Shown here in pieces: positions 25,650 through 36,539 of a DNA stretch of 64,000 nt. Origin of the DNA: Heliopora coerulea (lineage: Eukaryota; Cnidaria; Anthozoa; Scleralcyonacea; Helioporidae). Within the stretch, counting starts at the first letter, position 1; each line of letters opens with the position of its first letter. Under the pieces are notes generated by a model. That model did no database searches and had not been told where the DNA came from. It saw only the letters and a list, made by a program, of their open reading frames with translations. The translations under genes and the position numbers were made by a program. The stretch covers positions 1 to 64,000 of the forward strand of contig JASJOG010000142.1 in the NCBI GenBank assembly GCA_030142905.1. The letters run 5' to 3'.

Positions 25650-26000
25650 AAGTTCAACTGAAAGCTATGCTTTGTGGCCTGGCCATCCATCTTTTAAGAC
25701 ATTGCTAATTTCTGTAGGACTTCGTCTTTCGCGGTTTCACATTGAAATTTACTAAGCATCGTTTCGGATATCAGTAGATTGGATATTATCATTTGAACTT
25801 GGCTCTCTAAATTAAGTTCATATTCGGGTAGTCGAGGTAGGTATGCTTTTGATAGAGTTTCCGGGCATCCTGGTCAGAGATCTGCTGCCACATGCTACTG
25901 GAACCCATGATTCATGCTTTTGCAGTAGAACGGCTCCTAGGCCATACTTTGATGCATCAACTGATATCATGGTTTGTAATTCGGGGTCGTAGTACTTGAG
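25650..26000 (-). pseudogene. Gypsy RNase H fragment
   Basis: The minus frame near 25860-26000 reads PELQTMISVDASKYGLGAVL, the start of the gypsy RNase H domain with its first catalytic Asp, then QKHESWVPVACGSRSLT. Downstream it is disrupted by stops before the integrase part. Confidence 0.7.
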
Positions 26001-26009
26001 AGTGGGGCT

Positions 26010-26886
26010 TTATGACATTTCTTTCTTGAGCTGTTTGAGGGTTTTAACTTGATGCTCGGTCCATTGCCATTCAGCGCTTGACTCTAACAGTTGACGTAGA
26101 CATGTTGTCTTGGATGAAAGATCTGGAATAAACATTCCAAGGTATGTGACCATCCCTAAAAATTTTTGTAAGTCCGACTTTTTGGTTGGTATTGGCATGT
26201 TTGTGATCGCTGTGAACTTTTTTGTGTCCGGTTTTACGCCTTTCTCTGGCCTTTACCCAAATGATGATGTCGTCCTGAACACTTGGGCAGCCTTCAATAC
26301 CTTCGAGTATCTCGGTTATCTTCTTCTGGAACACTTCACTAGCACTTAAGATTCCAAGGGTAAATCTCTTAAATTTATAACTGCCAAATGGGGTGTTAAA
26401 CGTTAGGATCTTTGAGCTCTCTTCATGAACTTTTATTTGCCAATATTCACTTGACGCGTCTACAGTGGCGTGCCGAGAGCGGGGCAGGGAGGGGCAGTCG
26501 CCCCTGGACGTCAGGTTAAAGGGGGCGCCAAAATTCCAAATATATACCTTGTTTGAACACAAACAAGAGCCGCCAGAACATGTGTTAAATAATCAGTTAA
26601 ATATTAAATATCAATATATATATATATTGTTTTGTTGTTTTGAGAATCAATAAAATTGTTTCGGGAAAGGGGTGATGGTTTTTATATTTTTGTTAAGTAA
26701 TAACGAAATGGGCGAGGGGGTGCCTGAACGGCATCTTGGCCCCTCCACCTACGAGACATCGGCACGCCACTGCGCGTCTAACTTCGAAAAGAATTTTTCA
26801 TCTGCCATTTCAGCCATGATTGCCTCGGAGTTACGCATTGGGTAGTGTTCTCTCCTTACTGCCTTGTTTAGATCATACAACCAATG
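26010..26886 (-). pseudogene. Gypsy reverse transcriptase fragment, split by a MITE
   Basis: Before the insert, 26781-26886 reads DLNKAVRREHYPMRNSEAIM and FFSKLDA. After it the frame resumes with SSEYWQIKVHEESSKILTF, the FGSYKF block and QDDIIIW (the family's 'VxDDxLV' catalytic Asp pair, with both Asp kept). A separate frame (26010-26198) gives the connection segment KKSDLQKFLGMVTYLGMFIP. Upstream fingers and protease are missing. Confidence 0.8.
26463..26772. mobile_element. hAT-type MITE with 8-bp target duplication
   Basis: 310 bp flanked by perfect duplications of CGCGTCTA (26455-26462 and 26773-26780). Termini are CAGTGGCGTGCCGA and its complement, fitting the hAT consensus CAGnG. The interior is non-coding (TA-rich centre, G-rich arms). 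It lies inside the gypsy RT sequence, which reads on normally on both sides, so it inserted after the gypsy element. Confidence 0.92.
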
Positions 26887-27473
26887 CTCCACCCTTATCA
26901 GCCGGTTTGATAACAATGTCATCACGAGCACGAAGTGTCTTGAGGGCACTAAATTCAGCTTCAGTTAGGTTGGATGTCCTTTTGGGCTTAAATTTGGGAA
27001 GGTGTTCTATATCATATCGACATTGTAGAATGAACAGCTCGAGGGACCCGTGTTGGACTTCCGTGGGAGTCCAAGTAGAATTTTTTAGTTTTAATGGCCT
27101 CAAATACGTCCTTTGGGACGGAGGATTTTTTGTGAAAAAACTCTTTGAGGCGTAATCGTCTGAAAAAAGACTCGGTGTCTTGCTTAACTGAGTAGATGTC
27201 GAGTGACCCGGGGTTGGGAACAAATTTGAGATCTTTCGCGAGGATAGATCTCTCAGAGTCTGATAAGGGAAGATCTGATAGAATGGTGACAACCAAATTG
27301 ATGTTGTTGTCTGGGTAAGCGTGATAAGGTACCGAAACGGGACGGTTGCCTAACAAACTGTTGAATTCAGAGGTTTTACTCGCTTGGAGAAACGAGTAAA
27401 GTTTAGAATTCAACTGCCGAATAAATTGGATTCGAGCTTTAGTTCCCGTTTCCGGTAACAATGATAACCGCAA
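26880..27473 (-). pseudogene. Penelope-like element RT N-terminal fragment
   Basis: The minus strand encodes the N-terminal region typical of Penelope-like elements: LSDSERSILAKDLKFVPNPG, RRLRLKEFFHKK, then after a frameshift near 27150 FKPKRTSNLTEAEFSALKTL and DIVIKPADKGGALVV (RT1 block). The polymerase core and GIY-YIG endonuclease are missing because the sequence switches to gypsy RT at about 26880. PLEs use a TERT-related RT and carry pLTRs with hammerhead motifs. Confidence 0.8.
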
Positions 27474-27477
27474 AAGT

Positions 27478-27534
27478 CAGGAAATGCGTCTCATTTCCAA
27501 ACTTGGAACACTCCAACCCGATGGTATCAACTAG
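27478..27534 (+). pseudogene. Penelope-like element C-terminal tail (opposite strand)
   Basis: On the plus strand SQEMRLISKLGTLQPDGIN followed by TAG (27532-27534) matches the very C-terminus of the PLE GIY-YIG endonuclease. It is immediately followed by an AT-rich pLTR-like segment. It runs head to head with the minus-strand N-terminal fragment, so two PLE pieces meet at about 27474 in inverted orientation. Confidence 0.5.
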
Positions 27535-27757
27535 CGATTTTGTTACATTTAGCTCTCAACCGTATTTCTTCATCTCACCTTCCTTCGCTATCCCACTTTA
27601 TTATTTTCTATCCACGTGCTATTTTTCGCCTTTTTTGCTCTCGAGTTTCACATATAATTTGTCATGTGCTTTTCCCTTTCATGTTTTTTTGTGTTTGTTT
27701 TGACCACATTCATTCTATTGGTTCATTTTTGTCACGTGACTCAGTTTTTTAGTTTCA

Positions 27758-27766
27758 CTATAAAAG
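27758..27766 (+). promoter_or_regulatory. TATA-like box in PLE terminal repeat
   Basis: CTATAAAAG lies between two CACGTG palindromes (27733 and 27769) and about 40 bp before the hammerhead-like core. Likely part of a PLE promoter; inferred. Confidence 0.35.
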
Positions 27767-27800
27767 CCCACGTGCTTTTGTATTCCATGTTACTAATCTC

Positions 27801-27830
27801 CTGACGAAGGGCCTTCGTTTGAAACGTCGA
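27801..27830 (+). ncRNA. Hammerhead-like core (PLE terminal repeat)
   Basis: CTGACGA, a CGAAG/CTTCG hairpin region and GAAACGTC follow one another. Core bases fit CUGANGA...GAAA, but stem II next to the core is mostly G-U and no matching cleavage triplet plus stem I was found upstream. Probably a decayed PLE hammerhead. Confidence 0.4.
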
Positions 27831-27849
27831 GAAGCTTTTTTCCTATCTT

Positions 27850-28340
27850 TTAGATAGTGTACAACCCCAAGAACGTGCTGTTTTATCGATGCTATCTACA
27901 TTGGAGCCTCGCGCCTTAGAATTCGTTTTATCCATTGACCTATCGAGACTCAGATAGCGATCTCAGGTGCTACATATTGCTCGACGTATGTGCGGTCTAA
28001 GCAGCAGCCAAGACATGTCAATAATGACATCAATGTCGTGTATGTTGGAAATATGGGAGCTTGGAGATGCCTTGGGTGATAACAAACGTTAGTCAACCTT
28101 GTTAGTTCTATAGCTGTGGCATCCGACATTAACTCCTATCCACCTACGAAATTTCCTCTTGATGGGCAAAGTCGTCAGGCTTTAGACAGAGTAAAATAAT
28201 GCAAGTCTGTCGCAGTGAAAACATTTAAGGAGTTCATGGATAACGATAAAATGTACAAAAACTCGTGACAATGTCCCTAATCGTTTTCCTTTAAGGCAAA
28301 TAAATGATATTAGTAGAAACTTAGTGAAGTACTATGCCAA
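27850..28340. other. No recognised gene
   Basis: Non-coding; its first about 50 bases may belong to the PLE terminal repeat. Confidence 0.3.
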
Positions 28341-28356
28341 ATGCTGCATTCTGATT

Positions 28357-28404
28357 GGCTCCGCTACTCGCTATCTATTCGTCGACAGATAGCGAGTAGC
28401 GAAA
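28357..28404. repeat. Short inverted repeat upstream of an ORF
   Basis: GCTACTCGCTATCT (about 28362-28375) is repeated inverted as AGATAGCGAGTAGC (28388-28401), with GTCGAC in the loop, directly before the ATG at 28405. Confidence 0.7.
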
Positions 28405-28518
28405 ATGGCTTCTGCCTTTCGTTTTTGTGAAGTTTCTGAAGAGGAAATAGAAGGCTTACTTGAAAGTGCAATCCCAGAGAAGACGAAAAATGTTTTTGGC
28501 AAAGTGTGCTACTACTAA
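28405..28518 (+). pseudogene. N-terminal fragment of a Crypton/DUF3504-type gene
   Basis: A 37-codon frame starts MASAFRFCEVSEEEIEGLLE and ends in TAA at 28516-28518. The RF-x-x-(V/L)SEEEI opening followed by IPEKTK resembles the start of DUF3504/KIAA1958-like proteins seen in Crypton-derived genes. It could be a first exon (a weak donor lies at AAAGTG) or a truncated copy. No recombinase domain follows. Confidence 0.4.
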
Positions 28519-28980
28519 ATAACAATTAAATTATTCACTTTTGATTTTTATATGGTGATAGTTGACGAGGATTTTGCCTTCGCCCTCTTTATCTATCACC
28601 TCATAGAAATCGAGAACGAATAATCTAATTGTTAAATAGTTACTGGAAACCTGAAATCAATTATTTTAAAATCTATTATTCTTTTTTAAAACTCTCAGTA
28701 ATTAATAAAATCATGCGACTAAAACATCACTGCTTTGTATAGTTTATTGATTATATTATATTGAACTTTCGAATAAAAATCGCAAGCACTTATTTACGTT
28801 GAAGTAATCCGCATCTGTGTAACCTAGTGATTTCTTGTTGGAATTACATAAAAATCGGGTGAAAGCCACGATAGCACGGATTAAATTAATTTTATGCGAC
28901 AGTGTTCTCGAATAAAGTAGATAATTATGTAAAATATTTGCAATCTTAGTCTAAAAATTTAACTTTAGAACATTTCCTAC

Positions 28981-29195
28981 CTGTCAGTGTACCAGTAGCT
29001 ATTATGATCTTTTTGGACTGTACCCTAAGATCGTAAACCCAACAAAATCCTGTTTTGCCACAGACCTTTCACCAGATAATACAGTCGATGTCAACAAGAT
29101 GACCAAAAATTACTGGGCCTGGAATGTGAGCAAATATGTTGGTCGACATATATTGCAAACCAAACACAAACGCCAGTTTCTCAGGAGAAATAATC
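28981..29195 (-). CDS. SLCO: SLCO/OATP transporter, penultimate exon (contains in-frame TGA)
   Basis: The TTTAG acceptor precedes 29195 and the G|GTAGGA donor follows 28981. The exon is 215 nt (1 + 71 codons + 1). It reads ISPEKLAFVFGLQYMSTNIF, AHIPGPVIFGHLVDIDCIIW, then TGA (29071-29069), then KVCGKTGFCWVYD and a helix start. The PGP-x-x-FG motif, D-x-x-C-x-x-W and C-x-x-x-G-x-C-x-x-YD are OATP family hallmarks, and W-x-x-x-C spacing is kept if the stop is counted as a residue. The phase-1 end joins the 16067 exon in frame. The TGA would remove the last helix, so the gene may be a pseudogene or the read may contain an error. Confidence 0.85.
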
Positions 29196-29199
29196 CTAA

Positions 29200-31290
29200 A
29201 GAATAAATCAAATACTAAGTATTTGTTATTTTTAAAATATTTAGCTGATTTACGCGATTGACACATAAACATATTTAGAAATTTTAATTGTTAAATAATA
29301 TTCTTAATAAATATTTTTCCGATATGATTTTGCTGGGATCATTTCTACACTTCAGATAGACCAATCAAACAAAGTTGGCAGATGTCCAATTGTTCAGTTA
29401 GGGACAGGGAAACAAGTTGGCATTGTATAGGACTTCTGTGCTATAGAGAGACTTGAATCAGTCCGCAAGGATTCTTACAAAAAAAAAACATAGTCACTAT
29501 ATAGATACATTGGGTAAAACATGATATTAAAAATATTTTTGTTAAGGGACATCATCATGGCATTTATTTAATCCAGTTAAAACGTTCAAATATGGATCAA
29601 GAATCTGTGAAGTAGGACCTGTGCATCGCAATTCGTGGGCGCCGTTTGGTTATAGACATGAGTTAATTTCAAAATTTTTAGTATGAATCGCTTAATTTTG
29701 GTCCTTTCCGAGTACTAATGATTAATACTCATTGCAACTGAGTTGAGAAAAGGAAGAAGAATTTACGTTAAACAAACTAGTCAGTATGCTTAAATCGTTT
29801 ATGTTTCAAGTCATTTCATATTTATCATCCTCTAGTATCCAGAAGATAATAAACCTTTCTTATTAAAACTCGGGATGAGGATTAATACTTCAGAAATTCA
29901 AGTTGCATCGAATATTTTTAGCTTACAAAACGGCTTATTACAATATTATAGACAATTTATTCCCCGTAGAGAATAGCCTAGGTGGCAGCTTAATTGTTGT
30001 GATTTTAACTGAGACTGCAAAATATAATGGTTGGCATATTTTGGGCCTTTGAAATTAAAAGCCCAAATTAGAAATAATTTATCGGCGCTCCAGTGAGATA
30101 GTTAAAAGAACACTTTCATGGCACTTTGGACAACCTTAACGCAGACGTCGGCCGCTTTGAAGAAACACAGTAATTTAGATGTAATGGTGCCCCATTGACT
30201 TTCAAGTCACTTTTTCAAACTAAATGATTGAGTTGCCTTCATAAAAGTGTTTGGATTGGTTAAAATAAAATGATATAAACGCTCAGCTTCCTAAGCGTTT
30301 AAGTTCTAAAAAAATAGCACGTATATTGTTCGTCAATAGGATGAGCTTTCCAACTCATTCCATAGAACCGGCCTTGTAAACGTTCTTTTATTTAAGGAAA
30401 CGAAACTAGTTATTGCATTTATCCAAATACTCCTTACATCTCACAGTGCCTACTACATTATGTTTTTTCAGTTTAACTTTACTTTAAATTTAGTTCAGTA
30501 ATAATTGCGCTATCTGTTTCACTTTTACAAATAGTCATTAACTGTATTGAAGAATTGTAGATGGGACACTTAGCAGAGCTTCAGTAGGTAAAATCTTCGT
30601 GCGTTTGAGTAGTGCAAAATATTAAGAAACCAATACCACCAGAAACACAAGATAGACGAAGGACAACAGCCACCAAAAACAAATTCTATTTAACCGAGAG
30701 AGAGGTTGATAGGAAAAGTATTTACCTGACGTTTTCATTGCAGTGCGGACCAAGCAAACGAGGTTTATGAGGGATTTATTATAGGCCTTTTCATTGGTTT
30801 TCATTGCTAATTTTGCTTCTGATTTCCTCGAATTAAAGATTCATTTATCGAACTTTTGTATGATAAATTTAAACGAAAAGTTATAGTGTTTTAGTATATT
30901 TTGTTATTCTGAATATTTAATTTCAGGTAGTTGATTCTGGTTAAGTTTTATTACAATAAATTCTAAGATTTTCAAGCAAACACTTATTGTACATATCCGG
31001 AATAAACAAGCATTGGACACGGCCAATACAATAAAATATCGTACCGTTCAGCAACCAATCAACAGAGGTAATTCAGTAATAACTTAGCAATATTACAATA
31101 ATAATTTTGAAAATACTAACCAATGTTGGCATATTTGGAGAAACGTAATGTATGGCAACAACTATTTGGATTCAAACCGCCAAACGTGTAAGGTATGTTC
31201 TCCTGAATGAGTTGCTAGATGTGGCGGCCTGGTAGATTTGTGATATTTTATACGCACGTTCTCAAGCTATTCTACTCAGAAAAATTTTCT
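29200..31290. other. SLCO intron, nothing firm
   Basis: Non-coding. A donor-like site at 30725 with 60 open codons upstream on minus was examined as a candidate SLCO exon and not accepted (see rejected items). Confidence 0.35.
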
Positions 31291-31365
31291 TAGTCCCTGT
31301 GGGAAATCGAAGCCGTAACCATCTGATCGCCGTTCAGATACTCTAACCATTGAGCTACATAGGCT
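31290..31365 (-). repeat. tRNA-derived SINE head (family 2)
   Basis: On minus, TGTAGCTCAATGGTTAGAGT (A box) and GGTTACGGCTTCGATTTCC (B box). The same head occurs at 31661 (plus), 33000 (minus) and 35549 (plus). Confidence 0.6.
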
Positions 31366-31660
31366 TAGATGGCGAGCGGAGGTTGCATTTATGTACTTGT
31401 TCGAATTGATGTTAGATCTATGTACTGCCAGCCTGCAAGTCTCGATAATTCGCGTATTTAGCGCTAATCAATCAGGTATTAAATGTGCTAGTTTGTTAGA
31501 TATATGATGTTTTCCATGCACGTTCTCAACTAGTAACTGAGGTTAGATAACTATTTCTATTATCATTACGGAAAACTGTCTGCTTCTAGTGTATGCAAAC
31601 TGGCAGAGATGCGGAAAATGGGTAGGTGTAAACTTCTTACGCTCCCCTCTATATTCTCCT

Positions 31661-31765
31661 CTGCTATGTAGCTCAATGGTTAGGGCATCCCACCGGCGCT
31701 CAGAAGGTTACGGGTTTGATTCAATGTCAGGAACTCAAAACGTTTTTTTGTGTAGAATAGCTTGA
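31661..31765 (+). repeat. tRNA-derived SINE head (family 2)
   Basis: A box TAGCTCAATGGTTAGGGC from 31669 and B box GGTTACGGGTTTGATTC at 31706-31722. The AGAATAGCTTGAGAACGT tail at 31755 matches, inverted, the ACGTTCTCAAGCTATTCT at 31257-31274, so this copy and the one at 31290 form an inverted pair. Confidence 0.65.
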
Positions 31766-31769
31766 GAAC

Positions 31770-32890
31770 GTAGAATACCAAAGAAACCACACACATTAAC
31801 CCAAAGAACCACAACCAGTTTTTGCAGTCACGTTCACAGTAACCAACTTCTGCTGTGCCATGATCATCTTCAGTTCCTATACAGGAACAGTTGTCAAATG
31901 TCTAGGTCAAAAAAAAAAAAAAGGAAAAAAAAAAAAGGATTGAAATTGACAAAGAGTTAGAAGTTCTAAAACGTAAGTTCATTCAACGTGATTACTGACA
32001 TGGTTTGTTGAATGTGTGTTGCGCAATTATATAACAATTCTAAATCAACTATAAAACAATTATACCAGGTCATATCGAACAGGAATTGAAATATTAAGAA
32101 ATCCTTTTCATTCTGGACTTTCAGGAGCGCGTTCTAAACGCGTAGGATTTAGGGAAGAAAACGGTACCCAGGCAATATTCTTAAAAATTATGGTAGAAAT
32201 GCCTCTTCTTTAATATGTGATATCCTGGAGTTTTTAAAGACCTGCATGGTCCGTTATTCTGTACGATATCTTTTTGAATGCATAGAAAGGCCTTCCTTAT
32301 GGAATCTGAACTGATCGGCGAATATATAGTTATAAAGTGACGAATACAATTATAGTAATAGCCTTGTTCGGATGAAATAATCATTTGTAATTCCTTCTTT
32401 ACTCTGCTTCAGAGATTCCTGGACTTCTGTGTGAAGATAATAAAGTGTTGGTGCAGAAACAAAGACTAATTCTGCTTGATTGATTTCTCAATTGTTAACT
32501 ATTTGATGGAAAACAATTTCAGACTATCGCTTACAGGCTTAATTATCTGATTTGTAAAATTACTGATGCTTTTCAATGACTTGAGCGGAGCAATTCTGCT
32601 CAATTTCGTAGTTATCCAGAGATTTTGAATGGATTTGAGTGAAACCATGAATTACGTCTTGATCTCAACCTATTGGGACATTTAACCGAAAAACAGTCAT
32701 GTACTGAACGAGGTCGCTTGGAATAAGTCCTACTTGAAATGTGTATGCTTCTGAAACTATAAACGTAAAAAAAAAATAATAATAAAAATAAAAATCTTCA
32801 GCCTGTAGTGGAAATAGAATCTGTAACCTTTTGACTAATGATCAGATGTACTAACTATAGACGACTGTGATGCGAAGTCAGAAATTGACA
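31770..32890. other. SLCO intron, nothing seen
   Basis: Non-coding; a poly-A run at about 31910-31936. Confidence 0.35.
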
Positions 32891-32999
32891 TGCGAATAAC
32901 TAATTGTAATCGCAAAGATCTAGTGAATTCACATAAATTAGGTATATTTTAGTATTATCTGTTAGTGGGCATATTCCTCGAACTATATAAACTCTAAAC

Positions 33000-33075
33000 A
33001 GCTTCTGGATGCGTGAGGAGAATCGAACCCCTTGATCTGGCACTAGATGTTCTAACCATAAAGCTACACGGATAA
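33000..33075 (-). repeat. tRNA-derived SINE head (family 2, diverged)
   Basis: The minus strand reads GTGTAGCTTTATGGTTAGAA and ends GGGGTTCGATTCTCC, giving A-box and B-box matches at tRNA-like spacing. Confidence 0.5.
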
Positions 33076-33079
33076 AGGT

Positions 33080-33870
33080 CACGGCGCACCAAGGATTTTT
33101 GTAAGGGGGGGGGGGCTTACAAACTTAAATGAGTTTCCACTTGATGCTCTGAAGGCATGCTTCCCAAGTAATATTTTATCTTTTTGGGTCCCTACAAGGC
33201 CTGTTCTGGTCTTATGAGTTGAAAGTCCTTGTACACACCACACTAGTAAAGTGATCGACAAATTGAAGCTTTCCACGGTCGTCGGAGCCATCGTACACTA
33301 TACGCTATTTGCTTTTAGTTTTACCATACCTTTTTATTATGTTCTTTGTGGACACATATAGACATCTTTTTGTGGCTGCTAAGGGAGGGGTTTAAGCCCT
33401 CTGTTCCTTCATGGATGCGCTACCAAACAAAGGTGATAGTGCAGTGGTTAGCTACTATCAGAACGCTCTCAAACACAGGTGTGGAAACAGCAATGGTAGC
33501 CCAGATTTATGTGTTATGTATGGAACCCCTTGGTATCATTGATACGCTCCAGCTACAATCAGAAATTGGAACATAGCATTCAACGATCAGAGTTTACATC
33601 TTTCAACTTAACACTGAGCTTTTGTGCTAAACCAGAAAAGTTGCCGATGAGAGTTAAATGTTCAAAAACGTGATTGACGAGTAAAACAATAATTATATTT
33701 TTTACCAAATTACTCCTAACCTCTTAATTTTAGCATGACAGCAAAAATTTGAGCTCACCCATTTGACTTTCTGGTTGCATGCTCAGAGGAAGAAATTAGA
33801 TTCATAAAGCAGACTCAATGGGTGATGAAAATTCTAAATCTAACCTGAAACAAGTAATAGTGAATCTTCT
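33080..33870. other. No recognised gene
   Basis: Contains a run of about 10 G near 33103. Short frames only; no domain seen. Confidence 0.3.
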
Positions 33871-33879
33871 AACAATACA

Positions 33880-34560
33880 CGTTGAGGAGCTTGTTAATTT
33901 CAAGGAGACTGATGAATTCAAATTAACGTTTGGTCACCTATTGCATTCATAAGCGTGATCAAAGCTGGGTGTTGAAATCTCAAAATATTGAAGAAATCCT
34001 GTACAAGCCGATCTACAAACAGTATACGTTAGAAGACCTGTTAAAATTTCAAAGAGACTGATGGATTCAAATTAACTTTTGTTTCCTAATGCTTTCATAA
34101 ACGTGATTTCAAGTTTGTGCACTCCTGATATGATTGAGAGCAAGATCTTAAGTAATTGAATGACTGGATGTCAACTTTTAACTGTACTTCGTCTTTGTGA
34201 GTCTTTCCGAAATGGACAGCGAAAAGAATTAAATAGTGAATAGTTTTCGACGAAATGGTCGTCCAGCAAATATATTTAGTCTTTAACTACTGGAGTTGTT
34301 TCGGCAGTTTGGCTTGCTACTACTAAGAAAAGTAAAGTCCGATTCAAAGCACTCCGTCATAGTAGAGTACTGAAATCTTCAAATATCAAAAAAAAAGTCT
34401 AAAAACGCTGGCCTTCAGACAGTATACAATGAAAAGCCTGATAGATTTCGAAGAAGTTGGTCAATTGAAATTAGCTTTTGACCACCTAGTGCACTCATTA
34501 GCGTGACGCGAGTTCGTGCGCTTGTGATTTAATTGTGAACTGAGACGTAAATATTTAGTC
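33880..34560. repeat. Diverged local repeat, three copies
   Basis: Blocks near 33890, 34040 and 34435 share the series 'TTTCAAGGAGACTGATGAATT'-like, 'CAAATTAAC(G/T)TTTG' and 'CATTCATAAGCGTGAT'. They are non-coding and differ by point changes and small gaps. Confidence 0.6.
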
Positions 34561-34569
34561 ATTTGTTGT

Positions 34570-35540
34570 ACAATTTACCTTTTAACTTCCGTTCTTTGTG
34601 GTTTTTCCCAAAAGTATGGAAATTCGAATTTAAAGAATGTTAATTACAAAACTACTGTTATAATTTAAGTAGAATAATTGCTTGCCTCATTTAATGAATG
34701 TTTTTTAAACAGAATTGTTTTATTTCCTTTCGTTATTTATTGCTTGGCTTATTTAATATGGATTTTGAGTCACAAGCGCTCTCCTGCTAGTACCTTGATA
34801 CATAACACATAGATCAGTCAAATCAATCGTCGTTTCTACGCTCATGTTTTAGTGCGCTCTTGTTGTTATGCTGGCTCCTAATGGACTGTCAAATGCTAAG
34901 ATTTGCCATACGGAAGACTTTTGCGATGAAAACTGACCGAGAGGAAAGGTTCATCTCATCATCCAAATTATTTGTTTTTCACCTGGAAATATTTGCCATT
35001 AATCTGGGGCACAACTAGAGTAGGGGGTTGGGGGTCGCAACTCCTCCGTTTTTTATGGGAGGTCTCGTGTGTACCTTGTGAAGATCTACTGGACTAGAAA
35101 TTATCAAAATCTCCTCGATGATGTCTTGATACTTCCCTCCTATCCAAACCCTTCAAAATTCCTGATTTTACCCTATAAGATTACAAGGTCTGAAACTGGA
35201 AATTGATGCTGAACAATCTTCCAATGGCATTCTCGGACTCTAAAAAAAGGAAGGTTGTTTTACCTTTTGAACTACTGAATGACTTCCTCAGATGATATTT
35301 AGTTGCCAAGTCAACTGTTTTGCAGCTTGTATGAATGTTAATTTGAATCAGCCAGTAATAAAGTTTACCTGAATTTCACCACAAAAAAATATCGGGAGTT
35401 ACATTCCCTACATCCCCTATTTCCGACAGCCTGGAATATAGGTTTAATTTAAGAGGATTCATTTTACTTATCACGTCACCAATTAGCATTAAACATGTGG
35501 TTTACGAGGAGAAGTAATCAGTAAAGTTTTCCTTACAATC
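34570..35540. other. No recognised gene
   Basis: Non-coding AT-rich intron sequence. Confidence 0.3.
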
Positions 35541-35548
35541 TTAGTCTG

Positions 35549-35610
35549 TGTAGCTCAATGGTTAAAACATTACAACGGCCACGAGTTAGATTTCTGTGAA
35601 GGGCTCTGAA
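35549..35610 (+). repeat. tRNA-derived SINE head (family 2, diverged)
   Basis: GTGTAGCTCAATGGTTAAAA forms the A box; a weak B box follows (GAGTTAGATTTC). Confidence 0.45.
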
Positions 35611-35989
35611 ACTTTACCGAATCTCGTAGCTTGAGAAACATGTGCACTTAAGGAAAAACAGTTTCTCGCGTTTTAACTGGTCAGATTCTGAACGATATGG
35701 CATTATTATATTACATAGAACACACGATCAGTAGTGATGCTCGATATCTCTTCTACGGATAAAAACGGTAATATTATACGCAGCAATAACTACTGTAAAG
35801 CTGAAATTCATGTTTGATGTGGAGATTCGTCTGAGGCTTATATTCACTAAAAAAAATTACGTCTTCATAAAATACGTTAGAACGTTTAAATAAAACATGA
35901 ACTCTAAAACATGTACATGGCATTGAATACCACGTACTTATTAGACGTTAAAAATCGTTAGCTTTACCCAAATTATAACGTAAAAAGAC

Positions 35990-36512
35990 TGCAACTTGAA
36001 GTTTTTAATGAGAAAAATCAAAATTCTTGTTCATTTTTCAGCCTTGAACTGCCCATCGTGGCATCATGCTATAGTACATGAAAATGACTCAATAGCGCAA
36101 AGTCCTGTCCGGGTCCGTTTTATACATCATAATAGCTTTTTTGTTTTTTCCGCATTTCTTCGATATTCATCCAGTCTAATTCCCCCAAAATCAACGAAGA
36201 TGATTTTGATGAAGGAGCCCCGTAATTATGCAAGCCGCCCTATTTTGAAGAATTTGTAATTGCTTTTCTAATGTGTCACTTATGCTGTCCCAAACTATTG
36301 AACAGGGAATAAAGTACGGTTCAATGATTGCCCTATAGAGGAACACTAGGTCTTTCCGACTAAAAATTTATTTGACTTTTCGGAGGGCTGCAAGTTTACG
36401 GAATACCTTTAAACGAAAACTTTGGATGTGTGTTTCCCAAGTTAGATTGTCGTCAATATCAACTCCCAAACATTTCACAGAATGAACTTTGCTTAATGTA
36501 ACATTATTTGCA
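35990..36512 (-). pseudogene. LINE reverse transcriptase C-terminal relic
   Basis: The minus strand, with frameshifts, reads the thumb/C-terminal region of CR1/L2-type RTs: LTWETHI-like near 36440, KVFRKLAALRKVK, DLVFLYRAIIEPYFIPCSIV, then LQILQNRAACIITG and LDWMNIEEMRKKQKS. Ends at a (GATA)n tract at 36512-36538, possibly its tail. Confidence 0.7.
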
Positions 36513-36538
36513 GATAGATAGATAGATAGATAGATAGA
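36512..36538. repeat. (GATA)n microsatellite
   Basis: Six copies of GATA next to the LINE relic. Confidence 0.9.
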
Positions 36539-36539
36539 T

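Larger units (their letters stand above)
24990..26886 (-). mobile_element. Ty3/gypsy LTR-retrotransposon relic
   Basis: On the minus strand the order is RT, RNase H, integrase, as in Ty3/gypsy pol. The 5' end is lost at about 26886, where it abuts a Penelope-like fragment without LTR or gag. The RT is split by a hAT-type MITE (26463-26772). No LTRs were recognised, and frameshifts and stops occur throughout. Confidence 0.8.

Noticed and set aside
29069..29071. Selenocysteine codon
   Set aside because: OATP transporters are not known selenoproteins and the position is not a conserved Cys; mutation or error is simpler.
30622..30804. Candidate missing SLCO exon on minus with a GTAAAT donor
   Set aside because: In the frame required by splice phase a stop (TAA) lies only about 17 codons upstream with no acceptor in between, and the residues do not match the OATP loop before helix 11.
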